Shown: one piece after another, positions 1 to 10,872 of the stretch
How the letters are laid out: each line of letters starts with the position of its first letter
Numbering within the stretch: the stretch's first letter is position 1
Assembly: GCA_973895155.1 (NCBI GenBank)
Contig: OZ316895.1
Coordinates: forward strand, 19,406,001 to 19,470,000
DNA length: 64,000 nucleotides
Direction: 5' to 3'
DNA from: Marsupella aquatica
Taxonomy: Eukaryota > Marchantiophyta
The notes under the pieces: model-generated
What the model saw: only the letters and a program-made list of their open reading frames with translations
Database searches by the model: none
Told to the model about the DNA's origin: nothing
Position numbers and translations under genes: made by a program

Positions 1-29
1 AAAAAAAGAAGTTCGGAAATTTTTTTCCC

Positions 30-73
30 ATCTCGGCTGGGCTCGCCGAGATAGGTGTCCGTATGGTACGGAC
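30..73. repeat. Two adjacent short hairpins
   Basis: Two perfect inverted repeats lie next to each other: 8-base arms at 30-37/45-52 (ATCTCGGC / GCCGAGAT) and 7-base arms at 57-63/67-73 (GTCCGTA / TACGGAC). T- and A-rich tracts flank both. The function is unknown; they could be the end of a transposable element cut by the window edge. I see no supported gene from here to about 950. Confidence 0.4.
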
Positions 74-947
74 GCCTCATGACGAAAAACATTTTGAAAA
101 AAAAAAGTTTTCCTTCAAATTTTGAAGAAAAATTTAACATTTTTTTTTCTTCATTTTTTTCTTTTTCGCATCGCAACTTGGCGGCCTCTCTAAGATGAGG
201 TGGCAGCTGATATCAAGTACACTGATGAAAGTGACTGATAACTGATGAGATTACTTATCTCGTAAGCATTTCCTCAGGTGTCCAGTTTGAACAAATCAGT
301 TCAGTTAGTAGTGTTGTTGACTATTGAGCTCTAGCTCGACAATGTCAATTGGATCTCCAAATCAATTCTGGCCCTCTTCTCCTCGTGCCTTCTCTATATC
401 CTATCTCTCACCCTGGTGTCCTTTATCAATGCTTTGCACTCGTCCCTGCTATCAGTAAGTTCATTTTGCTTTCCATTTATCCCGAGTTTCAATCATCTAT
501 TGTCGGAATACGTTCTTCTCAACTAGCTTCTTCATGTACAACTCTGCCGTGTTGGGCCGGGAAGTTGCCTATGAAGGGGCGGGCCTTCTCATTTTTTTCC
601 TCCCATGATTTGATCTATCCATTCTGGGATTAGATGGCGGGGCAGTGGGGGCTTGTGAAGCCTGCACTTTGTCAGTGTTGTAGAATTAAACTAGGTTCTC
701 CAGAGGCAACAGGTTTGGGCTCTGTCCATGAGGGAACAAATGCATGCCATGAGGCATCCTCACTCGGTAAGCTATGCTCATAGTCAAACTGCAAATCCCC
801 ACCATGTTCACGGAAATCTGTCAAGGACGGGTAAAATCCAAGAGTAATGAGCGAATAAGTCTGGTTTTGTGTAAAGAACGAGGTAAAGAAGAAGTGTTTT
901 CCAAGTTCAGCCTACTATGGCACATACCTGTTGGCAATGAGTCCTAG

Positions 948-1594
948 TCATTCGATCCTTTGCAGTCGTCTTGTTTGTCCTCGTCCGATCCTAGATCCAC
1001 ACAAAGCTCGATGTGGTGGGGGGAAACACTTGCCCTCTCTCAATAGTGCGCGCGCATGCATCCTGTCAAAGTGAGGACAAATCTTGTCGAGCTTGTCCTC
1101 CAGCATACTACCTGCCCAAAGCTCAATGTTAGACCAGTTCCACAATCCTGTTTCATAGCCAGAGCCTCCTTATATTTCTTCACATATCGTGCAAACCTTT
1201 TACCCGAGTTGTCTCTTGTGCTGACAAATGTTGGGAAGCCTTGGCTATGCAGCACAACCAACATCATTCAAAAAACCGTTTTCTTCAAAGGATTCCTTGT
1301 ACCCACAGGCAGCCTACGAGAGGATCCATTCAACATTGTGAAGTTGTATGGATCTTCGAGCCAGTCTACAATCTTACCCAAGTGCGGTGCAGTGAGCTTG
1401 CAATTGACATTCACTGCAGAAACATGGTGATTATTTGAGGCCACCATGTTTGCTTGAATTTCTGTGAGCTGTGAAGTGGGCACTACCACTACAATTGGAT
1501 CCAGCGACTGGAGATATCTAGACAATTGAGAGGAAGTAAGATGTGCCCTCATCAAATTAGCCATCCTTCCTCTTCTACTCTTGCACTTCAACAT
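948..1594 (-). pseudogene. Decayed ORF, possibly Myb/SANT-like remnant
   Basis: Three minus-strand reading frames join end to end and read as one protein broken by frameshifts and stops. The first piece (about 1594-1268) ends in a segment containing LGKIVDWLEDPYNFTMLNG. The second (1267-1040) has a basic helix-like stretch, GKRFARYVKKYKEALAMK, followed by TG and GLT. The third carries MLEDKLDKICPHFDRMHA and a polar tail. The pattern of a basic helical segment followed by an acidic helix recalls plant Myb/SANT-like adaptor proteins, often transposon-associated, but no diagnostic residue is conclusive. It is probably not expressed as a full protein. Confidence 0.3.
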
Positions 1595-1775
1595 GGAAAC
1601 TTAGGACTCCTTTGTTGCAGATGTTCCGAGAGGGAAGGTAACATTTTGAAAAAGCTCTGCATTCAACGAAAGAAAATAGGTTCTGTGCAGAGCAAAGCCG
1701 GCGCAAGGGTTCAAACATAAAGTGAGCGGGATTTCCTTAACCCATGCTAAACCCACTACCGTGGCAGCTTATGAC

Positions 1776-2269
1776 CCGTCTCAAACTTTGCCCCCTTGCT
1801 TTCTGCATGCCCGAAAAGACTGTCCCAGCCTCAGGGCCACTTTACAAGACGGGCGCGGCAATTTGAGTGCTTTCTACCAGGGCTGTGACAGAGCCCAACT
1901 TTAGTGGTACAGTAGGACTCTAGACCAATCCAAGGCAGGGATCCTAGGAGGAAGCGGGCTGCCCATTTTCGCACCTCCGGAGGTCCGATAGTCTAGCGCC
2001 CGGATGAGAGTCCCAAGCCGGCTGGCCCGAGCTGATCCATACCAGAATGCAGGTTCGGTTATTCCCGCAGCTCAACTTGCCGCGCTAGTCTTCTAAAGCA
2101 AGGAGCGCCCGGGCAGGCTGAAACAACGGTTGTGATTGATTCGATCATGAAAAAAGAGGGACTAAATTGCCACGCCCGTCTTGTAAAGTGGCCCTTAAAT
2201 CAGTTTTGGGAAGCCTTTTTGCCAGTCATGTGCCCCTGACCCTGTCCACACCGTTCAAGTTTGAGACGC
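1776..2269. mobile_element. Foldback/TIR element of about 490 bp
   Basis: A 32-base segment at 1833-1864 is repeated in inverted orientation at 2164-2195 with a single mismatch. A second, outer pair (GTCTCAAACTT at 1778-1788 and its complement at 2257-2267) lies symmetrically outside it. Nested inverted arms around a non-coding centre are typical of non-autonomous foldback DNA elements. A clear target-site duplication could not be identified, so the outer borders are approximate. The element ends about 420 bases before the succinyl-CoA ligase start codon, so it may lie in that gene's promoter region. Confidence 0.6.
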
Positions 2270-2691
2270 CCTAATAGTCTGCCATAGAGATTCAAATTCA
2301 AACAGTAGCTTACTCTTGGATGTCGTCCATCGATGCATACCGTTGACAGTGACTTTGAGGGCGAGGAAGCATTCACGGAACCCGAACCTCAGAAATGCTG
2401 GCAACAGTTCGCACTTTAGAAAGAATGCCGAGCGCGGTCGAAGCAAACTCTCACACAGCATACGAGAGAGTCTTGTTGTTGCGGAGTGGTGCGAGGGACA
2501 CCTTCCGGCAAGGTCGGAGCTCTTGGATCTGCGTCGTAAGGAACAAATAGGCATTCCTACTTGGAGTCACACGAAGAACAGACAGACAGAAGATTTTTCA
2601 CCAGGGGAAACAGTCCAAGAATAAGGAAGAGGGCATGTAGGGTTTGTATGAGGTATACAAAGCAGATGAGATAGATCTGCCGACTGTCGCG

Positions 2692-5665
2692 ATGAAGGGG
2701 GCTCGCAGCTTGGCATCTATCGTCCGTGGCATCGGGCGATGTGTGGAAAACAGCAGTCAATCGGGACCAGCAGGATATGGAGGCCAAGTGCGCCAAGTTC
2801 GCTCTATGGGAACTCATAGTCCCGCTGTGTTCGTGGACAAGAACACTCGGGTCATTTGCCAGGGAATCACGGGGAAAAACGGCACGTTTCACACCGAGCA
2901 AGCCATCGAATATGGCACTAATATGGTTCTCAATCTGCCTCCAGGATCTGTTTTCCTTCTCTGAACTGTGAAATGCCCTGTGCACAATGACAATGTCTTT
3001 CATTGCACTTTAAGTCTTTTGAGTTTTGGCTTCGATTTCTCGCTCTGTTTTGCTGGCTTCTTGTCTCTGCTCATCAGATTCTCTCCAGATCCTTCAATGA
3101 AGATAAGTTGTGATAGATCAGGATGCCTGAGAACGAGGAAGCTACGTATATTCGAATTAGGCTCTACTTTGGAGGACCGACGTAGACAGCCATTTGGAAT
3201 GCCCACTGTGCCGTCTTTTCCTTTGCAAACTGTCAAAACTGTATTTGTGCCTTGACATTTACCCGTTATAATTAAATTAACCCAAATCCTTATAATTAAA
3301 CCCCTAACGCCCTTCAGGAGCCGCTGTCAGCAACTGAATGTACCGTCAAAGAGAATTTGGCGCAAGGCAGAAAACCTTTCCACAGTCCTTAGAGTGATAT
3401 AGGCATGGAAAGTACTGGTGTGATTTCCAGTTTACAAGTTTTAGCTTCAGGCATGTGAATAGATTTTGTTGTGCAATGTGTTGTGAGCGCAATCATCGCG
3501 GTTTCCCTTGGGGGTTCTCAGCCGATCAGTTTAAAGTGTTCGACGGTTAAAATTGCAGAGGTAAACTTGAACCGCAAACACCGCAGATCCCTAGAATCCA
3601 ACGAAGTACTTTGCTACACTGCCTGGCAACAAGCAGTAATCTTGAGTTCTCCATGCAACAGTTTTAGGGTTCCTGCTCCGGTTCTCTGTTTGTATTTGTT
3701 GAGTAGTTTGACTTTTTGCAGTTTAACATCAAATCCATACGTCCTTATATTGTGGGAATTGGTGTAAACAGGTGGGAGGTGTCACCCCAAAGAAAGGTGG
3801 CACAGAGCATCTGGGACTGCCAGTGTTCAATTCTGTTGCCGAAGCTGTTGCAGCTACCAAAGCCAGTGCAACAGTTATTTATGTGCCCCCGAAGTTTGCG
3901 CAAGCTGCCATTTTGGAAGCTTTGGATGCCGAACTTGACTTGATTGTTTGCATCACTGAGGGTATTCCTCAGCATGATATGGTATACTTGTCCAGAATGA
4001 TTTCTCTCAACCTGTTATATTCTTGTTATTTGGGACTCTTAGCAGTTTTTAATGACTTGACAGACGGATTGAAGTGCCAAAACTGTCCAGAGACAACACT
4101 TACTGAAGACGGTCAAAGATCATTATTATTAATATTATCCCAGTGTTTCCGATATGCAGGTCCGAGTGAAGCATGCCTTAAAGCAGCAGACAAAGTCACG
4201 ACTGATTGGACCCAATTGTCCTGGTATTATTAAGCCAGGAGAGTGCAAAATAGGCATTATGCCTGGATATATTCATAAACCTGGTCGTATCGGGATTGTA
4301 TCTCGGTCAGGAACCCTCACTTATGAAGCGGTAAGCTACAAGTGCTCAAGAAACAATGTTGAGGGTTGTTGTTCTTTTCGAAGGAGGTTTCTTAGGGATA
4401 GTTTCGTGACGGCCTTAGTTAAAAAAGTCTTCACCTTTGGAATCGTAACACAGATTGTGACCTGTAAAACCTTTTATCATTAATTCAAGGTCTTCTGTTG
4501 TTTGTCTGCAGGTGTACCAGACAACTGCAGTAGGTCTGGGACAGTCGACGTGTGTGGGTATTGGAGGCGACCCTTTCAATGGTACAAATTTTGTTGACTG
4601 CCTTGAGAAATTTGTGAAAGATCCACAAACTGAAGGTATAGTTCTTCTTGTCTGCCAATCGTACAAGTGTTTTCATGAAATTTATGTGACAAGCAAAGTC
4701 CTGTTCATAAGAATTTGTTAAATCGTTGGTTGGTCAATCGAGTCCTTAAAATCTTGGACACTTGAAAGTTCATGCATGTATCTCTTTCTATCCAGGGATC
4801 ATCTTGATTGGAGAGATTGGTGGCAGTGCAGAGGAAGATGCTGCCCAATTCTTAATTGTAAGTGATAGAACGAGTTTTGTGTTCTTTAGGGTATCACCAG
4901 GAAGGTGATGAATTGTGACATTCAATGAACATATTTCTCGCAGACCTACATCTGTAGCCAATTTTCAAGATTACGACTTAAGTTGAATTCATATGTTTTT
5001 CTCCTTCCAGGATAGTGGAACAGAGAAACCTGTGGTTTCGTTCATTGCTGGCTTAACAGCTCCTCCAGGACGCCGGATGGGTCATGCTGGAGGTAAGAGC
5101 GTTCTGTCTCGATGTTTGGGGCTCTCCCCTCGAAAGTCTGTCCAGATAAATTTGAAACGTGTATTTGACCTTATTGATTACATAGGTACGCGAAAGCTAT
5201 TAGAGTCTAGACACATACAGGTGAAGAAAGTATGGTTATTTGCGAAGCCATTTGTCTCCACTATTGCGATTATATTTTTTGAAGGTAGATGCATTGCCGA
5301 AAACAAAGTGATGTTCTCCAGTTCTCTTATAACTAGATTGTAGTCAGTACTGTGATACCGACCCTTTTCTGTCTATTATTCTGCGAATGTGAATTTTTTG
5401 GCTTCAAATCTAGTAACTGTGCATGCTCAAGAAGCATCGAACTTTGTGCGTTGTCTGTGTCATTCTGAAAATAACCTCGTGTTTACATGTTGCTCGTCTA
5501 ACTTTTGATGAATGGCCATTGACTGCAGCAATTATTTCCGGAGGGAAAGGGACGGCTCAAGATAAGATAAAAACCTTGAAGGCAGCCGGTGTTACTGTTG
5601 TAGAATCACCTGCAAAAATTGGGAGTGCTATGCATCAGGTGTTCAAGGATCGTGGGCTTCTTTGA
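2692..5665 (+). CDS. SUCLG1: Succinyl-CoA ligase [ADP/GDP-forming] subunit alpha, mitochondrial
   Basis: Alpha subunit of the TCA-cycle enzyme that converts succinyl-CoA to succinate with ATP/GTP formation in the mitochondrial matrix, working as a heterodimer with the beta subunit. By eye there are seven GT-AG exons: 2692-2925, 3772-3981, 4160-4330, 4512-4635, 4796-4857, 5011-5092 and 5529-5665. They join in frame to 339 residues, a normal length for the family. Residues 1 to about 40 are Arg/Ser-rich with few acids, as in a mitochondrial presequence. The CoA-binding segment [19 protein letters not shown] follows. [18 protein letters not shown] and [10 protein letters not shown] are in the middle. 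The RRMGHAG motif spans the exon 6/7 join and holds the catalytic phosphohistidine (about His292). The protein ends [16 protein letters not shown]. The start is the first ATG in frame with the presequence. No disruption is seen, so this is an intact housekeeping gene. Confidence 0.95.
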
Positions 5666-8460
5666 TGAGCTACAGGTGCCACTTTCTATTGTAGAAGAAT
5701 TGTTTCTGAAAGATCCGGGAAAGGTATCTATGAGCACCGCTGAAGGTAATTGAGCTTTGTTCAAACATTATGAAATGTTTGACTATGGTTAGTCAACGAA
5801 TATGGAGTGAGCTGTGAATAATTTTAGTACACACCTCTAGTCCTGATCACGCCAGTTCTTATAGGGGAGTATCCAAGCAATCAGATCAGTGTCTTTGAAT
5901 GTAGTGTTGATCATGACCGGAGGATTTTGAAACTACAGTTTTGGGAGGTTTGGGCATCAGGTCTGACTATGTTTAGAACTTCTTTTAGTTTAACTTCGCT
6001 GGTGCTGTAGTCCACGTGAAATTTCTTCCAATGGCCTTAGGATTCGAACTTGGCCGACGAACGTGAATACGTTTCCTGTTTTGATGGCGTCTACGAGATG
6101 TCACCATTCCCATGTACAGTCCCGAGTGTCAGCACTTCAACTGTTCTCCCGTGTGTTCTTCGGAACCAGAAACATGGTATGTATTTTGGGTAATGTACTT
6201 CACGAGAGGCATCTTGGGAGGTTTCAAGTGGAGAATGACGGGGGTCTTGACAACTCGTAACCATTGTCACGGTAGTTCAGTGAGGAGGAGAGGGCATTTA
6301 AAGATATTTGGTCAAAGGACTGATTCGCAAAATACACACAATCGTGTGTTTTTGAGCAAGGCGTGGATATATATTTTGTGCTGATGAAATAATCTCCCTC
6401 ATTATTCATATCAGATACTCTGGGTCGTGGGTAGGATCTACAATCTCCTACCTCTGTTAAGAGTTGTGGTGTCATGTACGGTACTAGGCCAGACATGTTG
6501 GAGGATTTGTGGTTTGTAATCCTCACTTTATATTCATCTTCGGTCTGGTGGTTGCTGTGTGTTTTTCTGAGGTGTAGAAAGGACTAGTCTTTGCATTGGT
6601 CCTTTATAGGAGGTGATAAGATGTGAGACGGTTTGACCTGCTCGTTATGCTTCCTATGCAGATATTTTAATGTCCATGTATTTCCATTTTGTTCTCCACT
6701 TTAAAGTATTGTTGTTTTGAATGGATTTCGCGGTAGCCTCTAAAATAGTGATTAACGATTCGTGGTCAGTCACCAACACAGTTAACCATGTCGGTTTTGG
6801 GTCGATGTCTTGATTCCTTTGGGCGCATATTCCTCTCTTGATGTTTTGAGCCTCATGAAGTTTTTTCTGGGAGAGCCATTAGGTCGGTGTAGTGGACATT
6901 TTCAAAACAGAATCGGTTGATCTGCACATAAAACTGTGATAAGGTGCATTTACGTCTCATACCCGGACAAAAGTTATTTTGGTGTAAATTTTGTGCAAAT
7001 ATAATACCACCTTCTAAGTAGGTTCCACTAAAGATATTCAAATACTTAGAAGGTTCCACTAAAAATATTCAAATACCAATACTTTCCAAACTAATGTTTG
7101 GATTGATAGCCACGTTATCTGCAGCCATCCCTGTGTACTGTGATAGGGTTTGTAGCCATCCCCATGGACTGTGATAAGGAAACAGTGAACTCAATTGCAG
7201 CACATAAGTGCTCTAACCATATTTCTACTTGTAATTAATGAAGATACCGATACAAAACATAAAGTGAATGGTCAATGTTTTCATTAATTGTTTACTACAT
7301 TTTTCAAGAGTAATAACACCCGATAGGGATAGTAGTGGATGGTAAATGTTTTCATTAAACCACACTTGCCCCTATAAAGGGTTACGGGTAACTGTAGCTA
7401 CAAGTTCAGAAATGGGCTTTGAGCTTCAAAGAAGATGATGACTTAAAACCTTTTTTTGACATGTATTCTACAAAAGGTGTTAGTATTCCACCTTTGGTGA
7501 ATAGTGAGACATGGAATGAGACTTTTATAATGGCAGGTGTGATTTAATTGTTTAATAACAGTTTTCAAGAGTGAATAAAAAGTTTGGATGGTAAATGTTT
7601 TCATTAATTGTTTACTAACATTTTTGAAGAGTAAATAAAAAGCTTGGATGGAATGGATTAAAGGTTCACATTTTGTTTGTGCATGTGAAATGTATTGGTT
7701 TCTAAAGACCTAAATTTACCATGAAATTTGTTTTATTTTGTTGAGCTTGAGTAAACCATATGGAGGGAAAAGGTTCTAATAAGGAGAAAGAAGCTACACT
7801 GTCAATCAATAGTGATCTGCCAGTAACAAGATACCTTCTGGACAGAATTGTTATGTGCTAATGACAGGGTACCTTAAGGGGTAGAATTGGTGATCTGGTC
7901 ACTAACAGAGAAATCATGGGCAAAAATATAAACAATAATATCCATGCATATAGTTCAGGATATCTTTGTGTTTAGTCTAGTCCATAACCTAAGTTTGAGT
8001 TGTTCATGGCCCGTTCATGGCTGGGGCTTCATGGAGGATATCTTTGTATTTCAGTCAAGTCCATAATCTAGGTTTGAGTTGTTCATGGCCTGGGTTCATG
8101 GCTGGGGCTTCATGGACAATGTAGTCCATCCAGGCTTCTTTCCAAGACTATTCCGAATTTGTAAAGGTGCCATACTTTTCCACTACTGTTAATCACTGAT
8201 GAAAAATGGTTAAGCATGTGTAAAGATAAGCATGGGTGAGGATAAGCATGGGTGAACATCCATCCATGGCAATAGAGATGCATCTACCCATAGTCTTCCC
8301 GGTCACTTCTATCTGTTCCCTTGACTGTTGTACTTGGCCCACCCTACCATTCAGACCATGATTAACCATTTCCAAAATAGGCTTTAGGGTAAAGGGGAAC
8401 ACCAAGGGAAACATTGCAGGAACCTTGATGGAGCAAAATTACATTTCCTTCTACAAATCA
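5666..8460. other. Gene-free interval with short tandem duplications
   Basis: Apart from the 3' flank of the succinyl-CoA ligase gene, I see no supported gene. The interval holds several local duplications. One is a 30-base doublet at about 7019-7073. Another is a doublet of GTAGCCATCCC...CTGTGATA at about 7120-7180. A degenerate motif containing GGATGGTAAATGTTTTCATT recurs at about 7268, 7337 and 7588. The composition is AT-rich and transposon-like, but no terminal repeats were found. Confidence 0.5.
7958..8116. repeat. Tandem duplication, two copies of about 80 bp
   Basis: Two adjacent copies, 7958-8035 and 8036-8116, both begin GGATATCTTTGT and end GCTGGGGCTTCATGGA. They differ by a few substitutions and a 3-base indel, so the duplication is not very recent. 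No coding potential is visible. Confidence 0.75.
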
Positions 8461-8465
8461 CGAAG

Positions 8466-8633
8466 TGTTATGACACCATAGTTAAGCTACCAGGGTTACT
8501 TATCTAACCCTAGTTAGGAACCATGTAACCCTTCATACTATATATAAACGTCACCCGAGGGAGAAGATGTGATTCAGTTGGAGATTGTATCCGAGGGAGA
8601 AGATGTGATTCACTTGGAGATTGTATCCGAACA
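8466..8633 (+). repeat. 5' LTR of the copia element (168 bp)
   Basis: It begins TGTTATGACACC and ends ATCCGAACA. Compared with the 132-bp 3' LTR it carries one extra 36-base tandem copy (GAGGGAGAAGATGTGATT-type unit), which accounts exactly for the length difference. A TATATATAAA box lies near the centre. Six base differences from the 3' LTR are all C here and T there. Confidence 0.92.
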
Positions 8634-10872
8634 CGTTATCAACACTTCTCAACCCGGCTGAGCAAGACCATGGAAAAATTGATCCTACACTGACTATGGC
8701 AAATCGAATCTGAAGAAAATTGAGGGCGCAAGTCGAGAACTTAGAATTGAAAGAAAGGAATTCATAAGGATGATCGTGGAATCCGTAAGGAAGCACAAAA
8801 AAAAGAATAGAATTAGAGAAGGCCACGAGAGAATTGATAAGAAGAACAACAGACGAAAAACGATTGAAGCAACAACAGAGAGGAGAATCGACGCCACAGA
8901 AGAAGCATCGGGCCCTATCCATTGAATCGAAATACTAGGGTCCCAATCGTCATACCCGGCAGAAGACTTCGAAAAGAATAGAAGGAGACTCGAAAGAAGA
9001 TCGTAGAGCGATTCAGGAGCGAACACCGAACAAGAATTGATAAGGACCTTAAAACACATCGAGTCAAAGCATAGCCTCAATCAATAAGGCCACGCACCTG
9101 ATCTGAGATCGTGAGGGAGAAATTCACGAGCAAAAGAAAGAATAAAGAATCGAAGAGGACCCTAAAAAGGTGCAGCCATACGAAGCCAGCATCACCCACA
9201 CGAGAATAAGGACTTCAGAACGACCTGTCTGCGCTTTGTTACCAGGATGAGCACTTAATTCGTTTCGTTACCAGGATGAGCACTTGATCAAGAAATAATA
9301 ATACAAGGCGAAACCACAAGTGAAACCGCAGAATTGAAGAGGCACAGGTTCAGAAAGCAAAATAGAAGCAACAAGAGGGAAGATCAAAGCATAAGGACGT
9401 TGTAGAGGAATCAGAACTGCTCGCTTGACCCCGATCGGCGCACGAGAAGAAAAGAAGTAGAAACTGATAGAAGCCACAACATAACAAACTTCAGAAGATC
9501 AATAAACAAAGCGCAGAAGGATTAGGCATTGACAACACTTTTCAGAAATTGAAGGGAGAAATCGTCAGGAGACTGAGGGGCGCACGAGTGCTGGCAGCAA
9601 ATTAACAAGAAGAAATGTGATAAGGAATTGCAATTCCTGAAAATGAAAAGCACAAATGCAAGTCGTGCGCAAGAGAAGAAGCAACCGATCGAAACAAGAA
9701 AACAAAATTCAAGAGGAATAAAGAATGAGAGACAAGGCAGCAGACGATAGTCAGATACAGTAGCGAAAAAGCAAAAACTGATGGATAAGAGACCGGCCCC
9801 GACCGAGACCCAATAAAGAGAGCAAAAACAAAAGTCCGTGAGCAAGCAGCATGCAGGGGCTGCACAGAAAGGAGCGATAAAGGAGCAAAAGAGAGAATGA
9901 GAGCAGAAGGGTCGCGTATGGAAACGTTAAGTCACAACGGAGTGGGCGAGCACTAGCGAAGGACCCCGATTACTGACACCCCTTCCCATACCACGGCACA
10001 GCGAACGACGTTCAACTCTTGATCCCTCATTAAACCTCATTCGACGTCCGGGTAACCCGAGCCCACCATTTGATCAAGAAATCCAAAGAATCAACCACAG
10101 AGTATTGTGATCCCACCGTAGCGAAAAACGATAAGGAGATTTGAGAAGCAAAGTAAAGAAAGACGTTGATATTACAAAGACAAAGAAGAAAAGTAGAGCT
10201 TCGGAATTAAGACGCTGCGAAGAAGAAGAGCACTGCCGGAGGAGAGAACGAGGGAAGAAAGAGAGAACGTGAGGAACGCCAGGAGCGAGAAGGACGCCCT
10301 GTAAAGACTAAGATCGTGGTACAAACGAAAGATGAGACGGTGGACAAGGAGGCAAAAATGGCAACAATAGTGACCAAAACATCGACAAAAACGACACTTA
10401 ACCTGATAAGTGCAACCCTCCTTAACCACAAAACCCATCAAAGCAAACTACTCATACAAAAGAAATTGTGCACTAAACCAGGGAAGCGCACAAAACCGCA
10501 AACCACTCATAACTTCAAACCAAAAACAAAGAGAATTTCATTTACAAGAGAACTTAGTGCAGTTAACCACATACACGAGGAAACCAAACCTAAGTGCAAA
10601 CCCTAAAGCGCACTTCATCCTTATGCTTAAGTTGCATGCAAAATTAAACCTAAAATGCATCTAGGGTTAATGGAAAAAGAACCCTACATTAATAAGGCAA
10701 AACCCTAAACACAAAAACGAGAAAGAAAAATCAACTTTTTTGATTTTCCGAAAGCGCACAACTACTATAACCGCACAAAACTCACAAGGCACTAAGAACC
10801 AACCTATCTTATAAACCTCGCATACGCTATAACCAATACGAAACCTAACCCTAAACCTAAAACCCAAAAGAT
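8634..10872 (+). other. Long purine-rich leader of the copia element
   Basis: About 2.2 kb separate the 5' LTR from gag; copia leaders are usually far shorter. The plus strand is rich in A and G. One plus frame around 8716-8930 reads as a Lys/Glu/Arg-rich, coiled-coil-like stretch (for example LRAQVENLELKERN and ELIRRTTDEKRLKQQQ) before stops break it. This could be a decayed extra ORF or simply compositional bias. The long open frames on the opposite strand mirror the purine bias and are not taken as genes. No standard initiator-Met primer site follows the LTR; the sequence there is CGTTATCAACAC. Confidence 0.5.

Noticed and set aside
8551-10441. Several minus-strand frames of 70-128 residues rich in Phe, Ser and Leu
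   Set aside because: They mirror the purine-rich sense strand of the copia leader and lack domains.
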